Shown here: piece by piece, positions 17,842 through 26,952 of the stretch
Numbering within the stretch: position 1 is the stretch's first letter
Layout of the letters: every line of letters begins with the position of its first letter
Assembly (NCBI RefSeq): GCF_001647275.1
Contig: NZ_LRMM01000016.1
Span: 23,610 to 87,609 of the forward strand
From: Rufibacter ruber
GTDB taxonomy: Bacteria; Bacteroidota; Bacteroidia; Cytophagales; Hymenobacteraceae
Length of the DNA stretch: 64,000 bases
Reading direction: 5' to 3'
Program-made: the position numbers and the translations under genes
Notes under the pieces: model-generated
Database searches by the model: none
What the model saw: the letters and a program-made list of their open reading frames with translations, nothing else
What the model was told of the DNA's origin: nothing

Positions 17842-19362
17842 CTAGTCTACGTTGTCGTGCAGAAAGCGGTTGTCACCAAGTAGTTCATTGTCATCGTTCA
17901 GGTTGAAGCGGGAAATCTGCTGTTCAGCAGACGGGGCCACATTTTCCAGCTGCACGTTTCTACGCAGATATGCAGGTACTTCCAGCTTCTCTTTGATAGC
18001 GGCATCTGTGTTCAGATCTGAGCTAAGGCTGCGTAAACGGGCACGGCGGTCCTGCATCTTGCTCTGCATAGACTCCCGCGGATCTTGCGCCTGCGGAGCG
18101 GCCACCAATTCCTCTTCGGCGTAGGTGGGGGTGAAAATCTCACTACTGGAGTCCAGATCAAAGATGATCTTGCTGGTTTCAGCGGGGGCGGCAGGCTTTC
18201 TTACCGGCTCATTGGCTACCAATTGCGTAGCTGACGCCGGCGGGGTTACAGAATGCGTGGGTACTACCGGCGCAACAGGAGCCACTGCAGGGGCAGCAGC
18301 TATCTCAATTTCAGCCTGTGGCTGAGTTGCGCCAACTCCTGGCTCAACCGAGGCTGCTTTTTTTTCTGGTTGGGGCAGGCTTATCACCTCACGGGCAAAG
18401 CCTGTGGCTATAACGGTTACTCTTATGCTGGCCCCTAACGTAGTGTCAATACCATGGCCAAAAATCACCTCAGAATCATCACCGGCTTTATCCTGGATGT
18501 AATCAGTGATTTCGGTTAACTCGTCCATCTCCAGTTCAGCCTGGTCGCCAGACATGATGGAAAGAAGGATTTTCTGCGCACCGTGAATATCTGTGTTGTT
18601 CAAGAGCGGTGAAGACAAAGATTCCTCGGCGGCACGCAGGGCTCTGTTCTCACCTTCTGTGATGGCAGAACCCATCACGGCAGCGCCAGAGTCTTTCATC
18701 ACCGTCTTCACGTCTTCAAAGTCAACGTTCACCTCAGAGGTTACCGTAATGATCTCGGCAATACTTTTGGCAGCAGTGGTCAACACGTTGTCTGCTTTGG
18801 CAAACGCCGCCCTAATGGGCAGGTTTCCAAACATTTCACGTAACTTATCATTCAGGATAACAAGGACAGTATCACAGTTCTCGCTGAGTTCTTTGATACC
18901 GTTGTCAGCGGCGGTACGTTTCTTTCTTCCTTCAAAGGCAAAAGGAGCCGTCACAATGCCCACGGTAAGAATGTCCATCTCCTTGGCCACTTTGGCAATC
19001 ACCGGGGCGGCACCGGTACCGGTCCCCCCCCCCATTCCGGCGGTGATGAACACCATCTTGGTATGGGCACCCAGCAACTCCCTGATCTCCTCTTTGCTTT
19101 CCAGGGCGGCTTGTTTCCCGCGCTCAGGATTGGCACCGGCCCCCAGCCCTTCGGTCAAGGTAGTTCCTATCTGAAGTTTATTGGGCACGCTGCTGCTTTT
19201 CAACGCCTGTTCATCAGTATTGCAGACCACAAACTCCACGTCCTTAATGCCTTGGTTGAACATGTGGTTCACGGCATTACTTCCCCCTCCGCCAACACCG
19301 ATTACTTTGATAATCGATTTGGTGTGCGATGGCACATCAAATTTGTACGATGAAAAACTCAT
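17842..19362 (-). CDS. ftsZ: Cell division protein FtsZ
   Basis: 506 residues, longer than E. coli FtsZ because of an extended linker as is common in Bacteroidota. This tubulin-like GTPase forms the Z ring. Tubulin signature GGGTGTG at residues 111-117, T7-loop region NVDFEDV, a variable Ala/Pro/Val-rich linker from about 335, and a conserved tail ending NRFLHDNVD. Last gene of the dcw cluster, 22 bp after ftsA. Confidence 0.98.
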   Translation of the reverse strand: MSFSSYKFDVPSHTKSIIKVIGVGGGGSNAVNHMFNQGIKDVEFVVCNTDEQALKSSSVPNKLQIGTTLTEGLGAGANPERGKQAALESKEEIRELLGAHTKMVFITAGMGGGTGTGAAPVIAKVAKEMDILTVGIVTAPFAFEGRKKRTAADNGIKELSENCDTVLVILNDKLREMFGNLPIRAAFAKADNVLTTAAKSIAEIITVTSEVNVDFEDVKTVMKDSGAAVMGSAITEGENRALRAAEESLSSPLLNNTDIHGAQKILLSIMSGDQAELEMDELTEITDYIQDKAGDDSEVIFGHGIDTTLGASIRVTVIATGFAREVISLPQPEKKAASVEPGVGATQPQAEIEIAAAPAVAPVAPVVPTHSVTPPASATQLVANEPVRKPAAPAETSKIIFDLDSSSEIFTPTYAEEELVAAPQAQDPRESMQSKMQDRRARLRSLSSDLNTDAAIKEKLEVPAYLRRNVQLENVAPSAEQQISRFNLNDDNELLGDNRFLHDNVD

Positions 19363-19384
19363 ATGTTAATTCCTGATTTACGCG

Positions 19385-20710
19385 TTAGTAATTCTGTTGC
19401 TTGTCGTCAAAATCATCAATAAGCATACCTTTGGTGCGCTCAAAGATTTTCTTGAAGAAGTCGCTGCCAGAAGAAGACTTCTGCTGCACGGGCTTGGCCT
19501 CGTTCACCGGTCTGCTCTCTGTGTTCGCAATCTCTGAGTAGCGGTTTGCCCGCTCATCAAGCGCCTGGTAGCCCGCCAAAACCAACCCAACCGTGGTCGC
19601 ATACATGGGGCTCTTCACAGAATCAATCTTGCTCTTGCCCAAATGCTCGTTCGGGTAACCGATACGGGCATCAAGGCCAGTCAAATATTCTACCAGTTGC
19701 ACCAGGTTCTGGAGCTGCGCCCCGCCGCCCGTGATCACAATGCCCGCCGCCAGTTGGTTGGCGTATCCGCTTCTAACAATTTCTGAATAGACAAGTTCAA
19801 CAATTTCCTCCATTCTTGCTTCTATAATATATGCAAGGTTTTTGAGGGAAATTTCTTTGGGGGTACGGTCACGAAGGCCCGGGATGGAAACGATCTCATT
19901 CTCTGAGGCCTCGTCAGCAATGGCTTTCCCGAAGCGGACCTTCAGCTGCTCAGCCTGGTTCTGCATCACCATGCAGCCCTGCTTGATGTCTGAGGTAATG
20001 ATATTGCCGCCAAACGGCAACACCGCCGTGTGCCGAATGATGTTGTCTTTGAAGATGGCCAGGTCAGTGGTACCGCCGCCAATGTCAATCAATGCCACAC
20101 CCGCCTCACGCTCCTCATCACTCAATACGCTCATGCACGAAGCCAACGGCTCCAGTATGAGCTGGTCTATCTCCAGACCGGCACGGTTCACGCACTTGTT
20201 TATATTGTTGATGGCATTAGATTGCGCGGTGATGATGTGGAAGTTGCCTTCCAGGCGCACGCCTGTCATGCCCACCGGATCCATGATCCCATCTTCGTAG
20301 TCCACTTTGTAATCCTGTGGCATTACGTGAATGATCTCGCTCCCCGGAGGCGTCACCAACCGGTACATATCATTGGTGAGACGGTTCACATCCTCCACGG
20401 TAATCTCGCTGTCCAGCGAGGTACGGGTGATGCTGCCATTATGCTGCAAACTTTTGATGTGCTGACCGGCAATACCTACGTTCACCACCTTGATATCAAT
20501 CCCGCTCTGCTCTTCAGCTTGCCTGATTGCTTTCTTGATGGCCTCAACGGTTTTGTCAATATTGCTCACCATGCCCCGCACAACGCCCTCAGACACGGCT
20601 TTGCCCAAGCCCAGGATTTCCAGTTTGCCGTACTCGTTCTTCCTCCCTACCAACGCGCAAATCTTGGTTGTCCCTATATCCAAGCCTACCACAATTTTGT
20701 CGTTCTGCAT
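19385..20710 (-). CDS. ftsA: Cell division protein FtsA
   Basis: 441 residues. Actin-like ATPase that tethers FtsZ to the membrane. GLDIGTTKICALVG phosphate-1 motif near residue 10, SHS2/1C region (IKSLQHNGSI), phosphate-2 DIGGGTTDLAIF, and the adenosine motif GIVITGGGAQL. The C-terminal FFKKIFERTKGMLIDDF looks like the amphipathic membrane-targeting helix. 9 bp after ftsQ. Confidence 0.97.
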   Translation of the reverse strand: MQNDKIVVGLDIGTTKICALVGRKNEYGKLEILGLGKAVSEGVVRGMVSNIDKTVEAIKKAIRQAEEQSGIDIKVVNVGIAGQHIKSLQHNGSITRTSLDSEITVEDVNRLTNDMYRLVTPPGSEIIHVMPQDYKVDYEDGIMDPVGMTGVRLEGNFHIITAQSNAINNINKCVNRAGLEIDQLILEPLASCMSVLSDEEREAGVALIDIGGGTTDLAIFKDNIIRHTAVLPFGGNIITSDIKQGCMVMQNQAEQLKVRFGKAIADEASENEIVSIPGLRDRTPKEISLKNLAYIIEARMEEIVELVYSEIVRSGYANQLAAGIVITGGGAQLQNLVQLVEYLTGLDARIGYPNEHLGKSKIDSVKSPMYATTVGLVLAGYQALDERANRYSEIANTESRPVNEAKPVQQKSSSGSDFFKKIFERTKGMLIDDFDDKQQNY

Positions 20711-20719
20711 ATTGTTTAT

Positions 20720-21481
20720 CTATTCACAAATAATCTGATCCTTGTACTCTACATTCAGCCGGCTGTATTTCTCCCAACCGGTCACTGGCAACACCTCCCT
20801 GTAAAAGATAAAAAGCTTCCTGAGCTTCTCTTCAAACCGGGCAGGTTTGCCTATCTCAATCTGCTGGTCTCCCACCTGGGTCAGGAAGCTAACTTTTCCT
20901 TTGCCATCAATATGCATGTGGGCCAACTGCGCTCCCCAAAAAGGGTCTTTCTCAATAAACTTAAGAAGATGCAGATAGGGCACCCCTACTGAATCCTGGA
21001 AGAACGTTTTGGTTCCGGAGGTCAATGCCGCATCTATGGTCACCGGAATGACATGGGCCGTATACAACTGAGACAAAGGGAGTTGATTCCCCTCTTCGTC
21101 CAGATACACGTCTTTGGTAGCACTTAAAACCCGAGCAATGGGCCGGTTCTGCTGTATAAAAACGTTGATATTCCCCTCTAAATCCCTGGAAACTTGCGCC
21201 TCCCTCACAAATTTATGCGATTTAATTCGCATTTCCAGCCGCTTGAGGTCAATCTCCCCTTTTTTAGTTCCAATGAGTGGCTGTACACCGTTGCGGGTGA
21301 GCAAGGCCTTTACTTCAGACTCACTAAGAAAGTAATTGTTATACTCATTATCAATTTTAACATTGACTTTTTTGCAGATTTTTTCGGACTGTCTATCCCT
21401 AGAAAAAGCAGCCAGAAAAACAAACCCTGCGGCACAAAAAACCGCAAAAAGAAGCGCTTTGACCTTTCTATTCCATAACAT
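20720..21481 (-). CDS. ftsQ: Cell division protein FtsQ/DivIB
   Basis: 253 residues. Short cytoplasmic tail, one TM helix (about residues 9-25), then a POTRA-like domain (LSESEVKALLTRNG...SHKFVREAQVSRDLEGN) and an FtsQ beta domain. Overlaps the murC 3' end by 14 bp. Weak primary sequence conservation is normal for this family; position between murC and ftsA supports the call. Confidence 0.9.
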   Translation of the reverse strand: MLWNRKVKALLFAVFCAAGFVFLAAFSRDRQSEKICKKVNVKIDNEYNNYFLSESEVKALLTRNGVQPLIGTKKGEIDLKRLEMRIKSHKFVREAQVSRDLEGNINVFIQQNRPIARVLSATKDVYLDEEGNQLPLSQLYTAHVIPVTIDAALTSGTKTFFQDSVGVPYLHLLKFIEKDPFWGAQLAHMHIDGKGKVSFLTQVGDQQIEIGKPARFEEKLRKLFIFYREVLPVTGWEKYSRLNVEYKDQIICE

Positions 21482-22877
21482 GGGCCTTCTCCTCCAGTAG
21501 TCGTTTAATATCAGGAACTAAGGTGTCAATGTCACCGGCCCCCACGGTGGCCAGCACGTTAAAGTCCAAATCTTTTGCTAACTCGGCTAGCACTGCCTCC
21601 TTTTTTAGCAACCGCTTTTTCTCCAGGTTCAACTGATCAAAAAGCAGCTCAGACGTTACGCCGGGCAAAGGTAATTCACGGGCCGGATAAATATCAAGTA
21701 ACCATACTTCATCTGCCAGTTCCAGGCTTCTGGCAAACCCTTCTAAAAAGTCTCTGGTGCGGGTAAAGAGGTGAGGCTGAAAAATGACCCGAAGCTTCTG
21801 TCCCGGATACAAGGCCCTCACTGAACGCAGAAAAGCCTCAATCTCACGGGGGTGGTGTGCATAATCATCTAAATATACACTTTTTCCTATAGATATCACT
21901 TTTTCAAACCGTCTTTTTACGCCCGTATAAGCCGCAACTCCAGACTGAATCTTTTGCTCTGGCACCCCCACCAGCGATACCGCCTGCGCCGCCGCCAGCG
22001 CATTCTCTACATTATGGAAACCGGGTACCTGCAAAGCGGTCTCAGGCAACTGGAAGTTCCGCCCTTCGGCTGAAAATTTCATGGCTCCCTCCGCTAGCTG
22101 CACCTCCCCCGCACGCAGTTCCTCCTTCTCAAGCCCGTAGCGGATCACGGTCACTGACGAAGGCACGGCCTCGGCTATGCTTTGGTCAGCGGTGTGGTTC
22201 AGAATAAGGAAACCGTTTGGTTTGATCTGGCTTACAAACTGCCGGAACGACTCTACCAGCGCCTCTTTCTCCCCATAAATATCCAGGTGGTCTGGATCTG
22301 TGGAAGTAACCACGGCAATGTCAGGGTGCAGGGTCAGGAACGAACGGTCATACTCATCGGCCTCCACCACGCACAGCGCCCGTTCTTCCTCCGCATGCGG
22401 AAGAAGCAAATTAGAACCTACATCTGTAGAAATGCCGCCCAGGAAAGCCGAAGTAGACACGCCTGCATGGTGCAGCAGATGGGCCAGCATGCTGGAAGTG
22501 GTGGTCTTGCCATGCGTTCCGGCCACGGCAATCAGGTATTGGTCAGCGGTTAATAAACCTAAAACTTGGCTACGCTTCTGTATAGTAAATCCCTCCCGCT
22601 CCAGGTATTGCCGCTCCTGATGAGTCACCGGCACGGCCGGGGTCAAGACCACCAGCGTTTCTGACCTGTTTTTCAGAAAAGAGGCCGGAATCAGGTTTAC
22701 GTCATCTTCAAAATGAATCTGCGCGCCTTCTTCGGTTAGCTTCTGGGTGAGTGGCGTGGGCGTTTTGTCATAACCAGCCACGGCAAACCCTTTGGCCAGG
22801 AACCAACGGGCAATCGCGCTCATGCCAATCCCCCCAATGCCCAGGAAGTAGATATGTTTGAACTGGTGCAGGTTCAT
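21468..22877 (-). CDS. murC: UDP-N-acetylmuramate-L-alanine ligase
   Basis: 469 residues. Adds L-Ala to UDP-MurNAc. N-terminal Rossmann motif FLGIGGIGMSAIARWF, ATP loop AGTHGKTTTSSMLAH (about residue 118), EADEYDRSF and DDYAHHPREIEAFL in the C-terminal domain. The ATG overlaps the murG stop (ATGA type). Confidence 0.97.
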   Translation of the reverse strand: MNLHQFKHIYFLGIGGIGMSAIARWFLAKGFAVAGYDKTPTPLTQKLTEEGAQIHFEDDVNLIPASFLKNRSETLVVLTPAVPVTHQERQYLEREGFTIQKRSQVLGLLTADQYLIAVAGTHGKTTTSSMLAHLLHHAGVSTSAFLGGISTDVGSNLLLPHAEEERALCVVEADEYDRSFLTLHPDIAVVTSTDPDHLDIYGEKEALVESFRQFVSQIKPNGFLILNHTADQSIAEAVPSSVTVIRYGLEKEELRAGEVQLAEGAMKFSAEGRNFQLPETALQVPGFHNVENALAAAQAVSLVGVPEQKIQSGVAAYTGVKRRFEKVISIGKSVYLDDYAHHPREIEAFLRSVRALYPGQKLRVIFQPHLFTRTRDFLEGFARSLELADEVWLLDIYPARELPLPGVTSELLFDQLNLEKKRLLKKEAVLAELAKDLDFNVLATVGAGDIDTLVPDIKRLLEEKAHVME

Positions 22878-23980
22878 CTGATGAGCTTTAAAAGTTCCTG
22901 AACAATGGTTTGGGCGGCATGCGGCTTGGCTAAAAGACCAATGTTGTGGCTCAATTGCTGCTGCTTATCTTCATCATTTGCAAGGGCGATGGCGGTGTCC
23001 CACAAGGTCTCCCCTGCCTCCACGTCTTTCACCAATACAGCCGCCTCTTTCTGCACCAACGCCATAGCATTTTTGGTCTGGTGGTCTTCGGCCACGTTGG
23101 GCGACGGCACCAGCACCGACGGTTTCTGCGCCAGGCACAGCTCAGAGATGGATAATGCACCGGCCCTTGAAATGACCACATCAGCGGCAGCGTACGCCAA
23201 ATCCATGCGCTTGATAAAGTCTGAAGCGAAGAACTGGTCTTTGGCGTATTCTTTCACCGCGGCTTCTGCGGTAGGAATAAACAGTTTCCCCGTCTGCCAA
23301 ATCAAGTTGTAACCCGAGGCCTGTATCTTCTGTAAATCCTTCTCAGTTGCCTGGTTCAACGTTCTGGCGCCCAAACTTCCGCCAATGACCAAGAAGGTCT
23401 TGCGCGCCGGGTTCAGCCCAAAGAAAGTAATGGCCTCTTCCCGTTTGCCTGCCAACTCAATGATATCTTGCCGCACCGGGTTACCGGTCATGACAATCTT
23501 GGCGTTGGGGAAGAACTTATACATGCTGTCATAGGCCACGCAGATTTTATCCACCTTGTCGGCTAACAGCTTATTGGTAATACCCGCGTGCGAGTTCTGC
23601 TCCTGAATAAGCGTTGGGATATTCAGCTTGGTGGCCGCGTACAACAACGGACCGCTCGCGTAGCCGCCCACGCCCACTACCGCATCTGGCTTAAAGTCTT
23701 TGATAATCTTATAGGAACTCCTGATGCTGGAAATCACCTTGAGCGGAAACGACAGGTTATCTAGCGTCAACCGGCGCTGCAGCCCGCTAATCCAGAGACC
23801 TATGATTTTGTAACCGGCTTCCGGCACCCGCGTCATCTCCATTCGGCCTTTAGCGCCCACAAACAGGATATCTGCATTGGGGTGCAGGCGCTTGATTTCA
23901 TTGGCAATGGCAATGGCCGGGTAAATATGCCCACCCGTTCCGCCACCGCTGATAATGAACTTGAGGGGTCTGTTAGGCAT
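22874..23980 (-). CDS. murG: Undecaprenyldiphospho-muramoylpentapeptide beta-N-acetylglucosaminyltransferase
   Basis: 368 residues. Converts lipid I to lipid II on the inner face of the membrane. N-terminal SGGGTGGHIYPAIAIA loop, VVGVGGYASGP, and the C-terminal donor site VISRAGALSISELCL. Overlaps ftsW by 8 bp. Confidence 0.97.
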   Translation of the reverse strand: MPNRPLKFIISGGGTGGHIYPAIAIANEIKRLHPNADILFVGAKGRMEMTRVPEAGYKIIGLWISGLQRRLTLDNLSFPLKVISSIRSSYKIIKDFKPDAVVGVGGYASGPLLYAATKLNIPTLIQEQNSHAGITNKLLADKVDKICVAYDSMYKFFPNAKIVMTGNPVRQDIIELAGKREEAITFFGLNPARKTFLVIGGSLGARTLNQATEKDLQKIQASGYNLIWQTGKLFIPTAEAAVKEYAKDQFFASDFIKRMDLAYAAADVVISRAGALSISELCLAQKPSVLVPSPNVAEDHQTKNAMALVQKEAAVLVKDVEAGETLWDTAIALANDEDKQQQLSHNIGLLAKPHAAQTIVQELLKLIR

Positions 23981-25142
23981 TGGCTAAAACATTTGCAGGT
24001 TTATTCATGGCCGGAATGGCTTGTTGTCTGGCTTCATACTCGCTGCGGCTCACGCTCAGGATAATACCAATAGACATTCCGGTGAAAATCAAGGAAGTAC
24101 CACCCATACTCAGGAGCGGCAGCGGCAGACCCGTAATAGGCCCCAGCCCTACGGCCACGCCCATGTTCACCATGGCCTGTATGACTAAACTGAAACTGAG
24201 ACCCGCCGAGAGCAATCCGCCGAAGGCGCCCAAGCTGTTGGTCACGGCCACCATGCCCCTGTAGAGAAACGCCAGGTACAGGAAGAGGACCACCGCACCT
24301 CCAATCATGCCGTATTCCTCAATGATGATGGCGTAAATAAAGTCAGAGTACGGGTGGGGCAGCACGTTGCGCTGGTCAGAGTTACCCGGTCCTTTGCCCA
24401 CCACCCCGCCCGTGGCGATGGCGATGTACGACTGTTCCAGCTGGAACACGCTCGCGTTAGGGTCCATAAAGTTCTCAATCCGGCTGATGGCCGTCTGCAT
24501 ACGCTGCCCCACCGCCAAGGCAATAGTCCCGAAGATGGCGCCCACCACAATCATAATCATGATTTGCTTCATGGGCACGCGGCCAATGAACATAAGCAAA
24601 AGGCACGTCAAAAACAGCAACAAACCAGTAGAGATGTTACTCATGGCAATCAAGCCGCAAATCAAACCGCTCCAGAGCACCAACGGAATCAACGTCTCTT
24701 TGTAGTTGCCAATGTTCATCTGGCGCTTGCTCAACATGCTGGCCAGGTAAGAAATCAGGGCCAGTTTGGCTAAATCTGACGGCTGGAACGTCTGGTTAAT
24801 CACCGGAATGGTCAACCAGCGCGAGGCCTCATTGATGTTAGAGCCTTTCAGGTAGGTGTAAATCAGCAAGGGCACCGAGAAGATGAGGGCCAGCAAACTG
24901 AGCTTCGCGTAATATTTGTAGTTCACCTTGTGGGCCAGCCACACAAAGGCCAAGCCAATGAAAATGAGCGCCGAGTGCTTGAACAGGAAAAACTCAGTGT
25001 TCTTAGACATTTTGTACGCAAGCGTGCCGGTGGCTGAATACACCACGGCAATACTGATGAGCGAGAACGAAATCACGATTCCCCACAAGATGGGGTCCCC
25101 TTTCAGGTTCTCCCTGAGCCAATTTTTTACCGGTGTTGTCAT
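23973..25142 (-). CDS. ftsW: FtsW/RodA-type lipid II polymerase
   Basis: 389 residues with about ten membrane segments. SEDS glycosyltransferase of the septum. Conserved QPSDLAKLALI (catalytic Asp region), GKGPGNSDQRNVLPHPYSDF and the C-terminal LPLLSMGGTSL. Overlaps murD by 4 bp. Position in dcw favours FtsW over RodA. Confidence 0.95.
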   Translation of the reverse strand: MTTPVKNWLRENLKGDPILWGIVISFSLISIAVVYSATGTLAYKMSKNTEFFLFKHSALIFIGLAFVWLAHKVNYKYYAKLSLLALIFSVPLLIYTYLKGSNINEASRWLTIPVINQTFQPSDLAKLALISYLASMLSKRQMNIGNYKETLIPLVLWSGLICGLIAMSNISTGLLLFLTCLLLMFIGRVPMKQIMIMIVVGAIFGTIALAVGQRMQTAISRIENFMDPNASVFQLEQSYIAIATGGVVGKGPGNSDQRNVLPHPYSDFIYAIIIEEYGMIGGAVVLFLYLAFLYRGMVAVTNSLGAFGGLLSAGLSFSLVIQAMVNMGVAVGLGPITGLPLPLLSMGGTSLIFTGMSIGIILSVSRSEYEARQQAIPAMNKPANVLANA

Positions 25143-26482
25143 GCGTCACTTCCTTTCAATGCGGCAACCGCCTCGGCAAAAGAGCGGCCCCTGTGTTCAT
25201 AATTCTTAAATAAATCAAAGCTGGCGCAGGCGGGCGAGAGCAATACCACGTCTCCTGCCTCCGCAAAATCTTTAGCTAACTTAACTGCCTCGTTCACATC
25301 TTGCGTCTCTACCAGTTTGGGGCAGATTTGCGAAAAAGAGGCGATAATCTTGCTGTTGTCTACACCCAGGGCCACAATGGCTTTCACCTTTTCCCGCACC
25401 AGCGGAAGCAAGGGCGTATAATCATTCCCCTTGTCGGTGCCGCCCACTACCCACACAATGGGTTTGCGCATGCCGTCCAGCGCGTACCAAACCGCCTCCA
25501 CATTGGTAGCTTTGGAATCATTGATGAATTTCACACCCTCTATCTCACCCACCGGCTGCAATCTATGGTCGGCATTCTGGAATGTTCCCAAGGCGACCTC
25601 AATTTGGGCGGGCTTAATACCTAACAAAAGTGCGGCGCCCACGGCGGCCATAGTGTTGTATTGGTTGTGCTGCCCAATGAGCGGCGAATTCGCGGTGTCT
25701 ACTTTTGCCTTGATTTGGGAAAAAGAGGCCAGAATCGCATTCCCATCATATTGAATAGCCAAGCCTTCAGAAGCTTTCAACCCAAAAGGCACCTGTGTCC
25801 CCGGCACTTCGTGCGAGGTCATGTATTTTTGAATCTCGGCGTCGTTCTGGTTGAACAGGAAATAGTCAGCGGCCGTCATGTTCTGCGCCAGGCGGAATTT
25901 TGCGGCCGCGTAGTTTTCCATTTTGTAGCCGTAGCGGTCTAAATGGTCTGGCGTGATATTGAGCAAAATGCCAATGTCGGCCTTGAACTGGTACATATTG
26001 TCCAGCTGAAAGCTGCTCAGCTCCACCACATAGTAATCATAGGCATCTTCCAAGACTTTCCCGGCCAGACTTTCACCCACGTTTCCGGCTAAGGCCACTT
26101 TCAGCCCTGCGCTTTTCAGCAGGTGGTAAGTTAGCAGCGTAGTAGTGGTTTTTCCGTTGGTGCCCGTGATGCAGATAAACTTAGCATTGGTATAGCGGCC
26201 CGCGAACTCAATCTCAGAAATCACCGGAATGTTCCGCTCCAGCGCCCCTTGAATCACAGGCGCTTTGTCCGGAATGCCGGGGCTCTTGATGATTTCTCCG
26301 GCCCCGTAAATCCGCTCCAGTGAATGGGTGCCTTCTTCAAAAGGAATGCCCACCTGGGTCAGCTGTGCCCGGTATTTTTCAGCAATTCCGCCGAAGTCAG
26401 ACACAAACACGTCATAGCCTTTGGCTTGTGCCAACAAGGCTGCGCCCACGCCGCTCTCCCCCGCTCCTAGTATGGCTATCAT
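25139..26482 (-). CDS. murD: UDP-N-acetylmuramoylalanine-D-glutamate ligase
   Basis: 447 residues. Adds D-Glu. N-terminal ILGAGESGVGAALLA, ATP loop CITGTNGKTTTTLLTY (about 113), NITPDHLDRYG, NDSKATNVEAVWYAL and VVGGTDKGNDY. Its ATG is only 2-3 bp from the left terminal repeat of the inserted four-helix-bundle element, so its translation start would lie directly against the proposed RNA stem. Confidence 0.97.
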   Translation of the reverse strand: MIAILGAGESGVGAALLAQAKGYDVFVSDFGGIAEKYRAQLTQVGIPFEEGTHSLERIYGAGEIIKSPGIPDKAPVIQGALERNIPVISEIEFAGRYTNAKFICITGTNGKTTTTLLTYHLLKSAGLKVALAGNVGESLAGKVLEDAYDYYVVELSSFQLDNMYQFKADIGILLNITPDHLDRYGYKMENYAAAKFRLAQNMTAADYFLFNQNDAEIQKYMTSHEVPGTQVPFGLKASEGLAIQYDGNAILASFSQIKAKVDTANSPLIGQHNQYNTMAAVGAALLLGIKPAQIEVALGTFQNADHRLQPVGEIEGVKFINDSKATNVEAVWYALDGMRKPIVWVVGGTDKGNDYTPLLPLVREKVKAIVALGVDNSKIIASFSQICPKLVETQDVNEAVKLAKDFAEAGDVVLLSPACASFDLFKNYEHRGRSFAEAVAALKGSDA

Positions 26483-26484
26483 TT

Positions 26485-26514
26485 TGTTATTCGTTGTTAG
26501 TTATTCGTTGTTAG
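26485..26514. repeat. Left terminal repeat of the four-helix-bundle element
   Basis: Two head-to-tail units GTTATTCGTTGTTA (14-bp period) at 26486-26513. AGTTATTCGTTGTTAG at 26499-26514 is the exact reverse complement of 26927-26942. It separates the element gene from the murD start. Confidence 0.85.
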
Positions 26515-26531
26515 ACTCCCATTCTTACAAG

Positions 26532-26912
26532 TTACTCAGCTTGCTGTGACTTTGGAGGCAATCCTCTGTAATAATTAATGAGCCCATGAAGCAGTTTCTT
26601 GCAATTCATTACCTCCTCTAGAGCTACCTTCAGTTGCTCTTCTGAAATATAATTTTCATCAAAGGCTACATAGAGCTGGGTTTCTACCTCGAAGAGTGAA
26701 CCTCTTGAGAAATAGAAGAAATTGACCGCATCTTTCGTTGTTTGTCTTCCGCAGCCTTCTGCAATATTTGAAACTATAGAAACAGCCGCTCTTCTTATTT
26801 GAAGTGTCAAACCAAATAATTCTTCCTTCGGAAAGCTTCTTGATAACCTATACACAGAGCTAGCAAGAACTCTTGCCTTTTTCCAAACATCCAAATCTGT
26901 GTATGCCCTCAT
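26532..26912 (-). CDS. Four-helix bundle protein (23S rRNA intervening-sequence protein family, Avd-like)
   Basis: 126 residues from ATG 26912 (an upstream TTG at 26933 lies in the terminal repeat and is unlikely). It starts MRAYTDLDVWKKAR, then LSRSFPKEELFGLTLQIRRAAVSIVSNIAEG, here quoted in pieces: SFPKEELFGLT, QIRRAAVSIVSNIAEG, FFYFSRGSLFEVETQL. These are hallmark segments of the TIGR02436 family, found as ORFs inside 23S rRNA intervening sequences and, as Avd, in diversity-generating retroelements. No reverse transcriptase is nearby. The gene, framed by inverted repeats, interrupts the otherwise tightly packed dcw cluster. Product function is unknown; family members are basic and may bind nucleic acid. 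Confidence 0.9.
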   Translation of the reverse strand: MRAYTDLDVWKKARVLASSVYRLSRSFPKEELFGLTLQIRRAAVSIVSNIAEGCGRQTTKDAVNFFYFSRGSLFEVETQLYVAFDENYISEEQLKVALEEVMNCKKLLHGLINYYRGLPPKSQQAE

Positions 26913-26920
26913 TCCAAAAC

Positions 26921-26952
26921 GAACAACTAACAACGAATAACTATCAACTAAC
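26921..26952. repeat. Right terminal repeat of the four-helix-bundle element
   Basis: CTAACAACGAATAACT at 26927-26942 pairs exactly with 26499-26514; CAACTAAC follows to the mraY stop at 26953. In the cotranscript the two ends would form a 16-bp stem around the gene. Confidence 0.85.

Noticed and set aside
22650..22690. A palindrome-like stretch inside murC (would be copy 12)
   Set aside because: Match is partial, the arms pair poorly and the protein sequence is of normal length.
26486..26513. Tandem 14-bp repeat considered as a CRISPR-like array
   Set aside because: Only two head-to-tail units without spacers; it is part of the terminal repeat of the four-helix-bundle element. No cas genes in the window.
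26532..26912. Diversity-generating retroelement, because the protein resembles Avd
   Set aside because: No reverse transcriptase, template repeat or variable repeat is present nearby.
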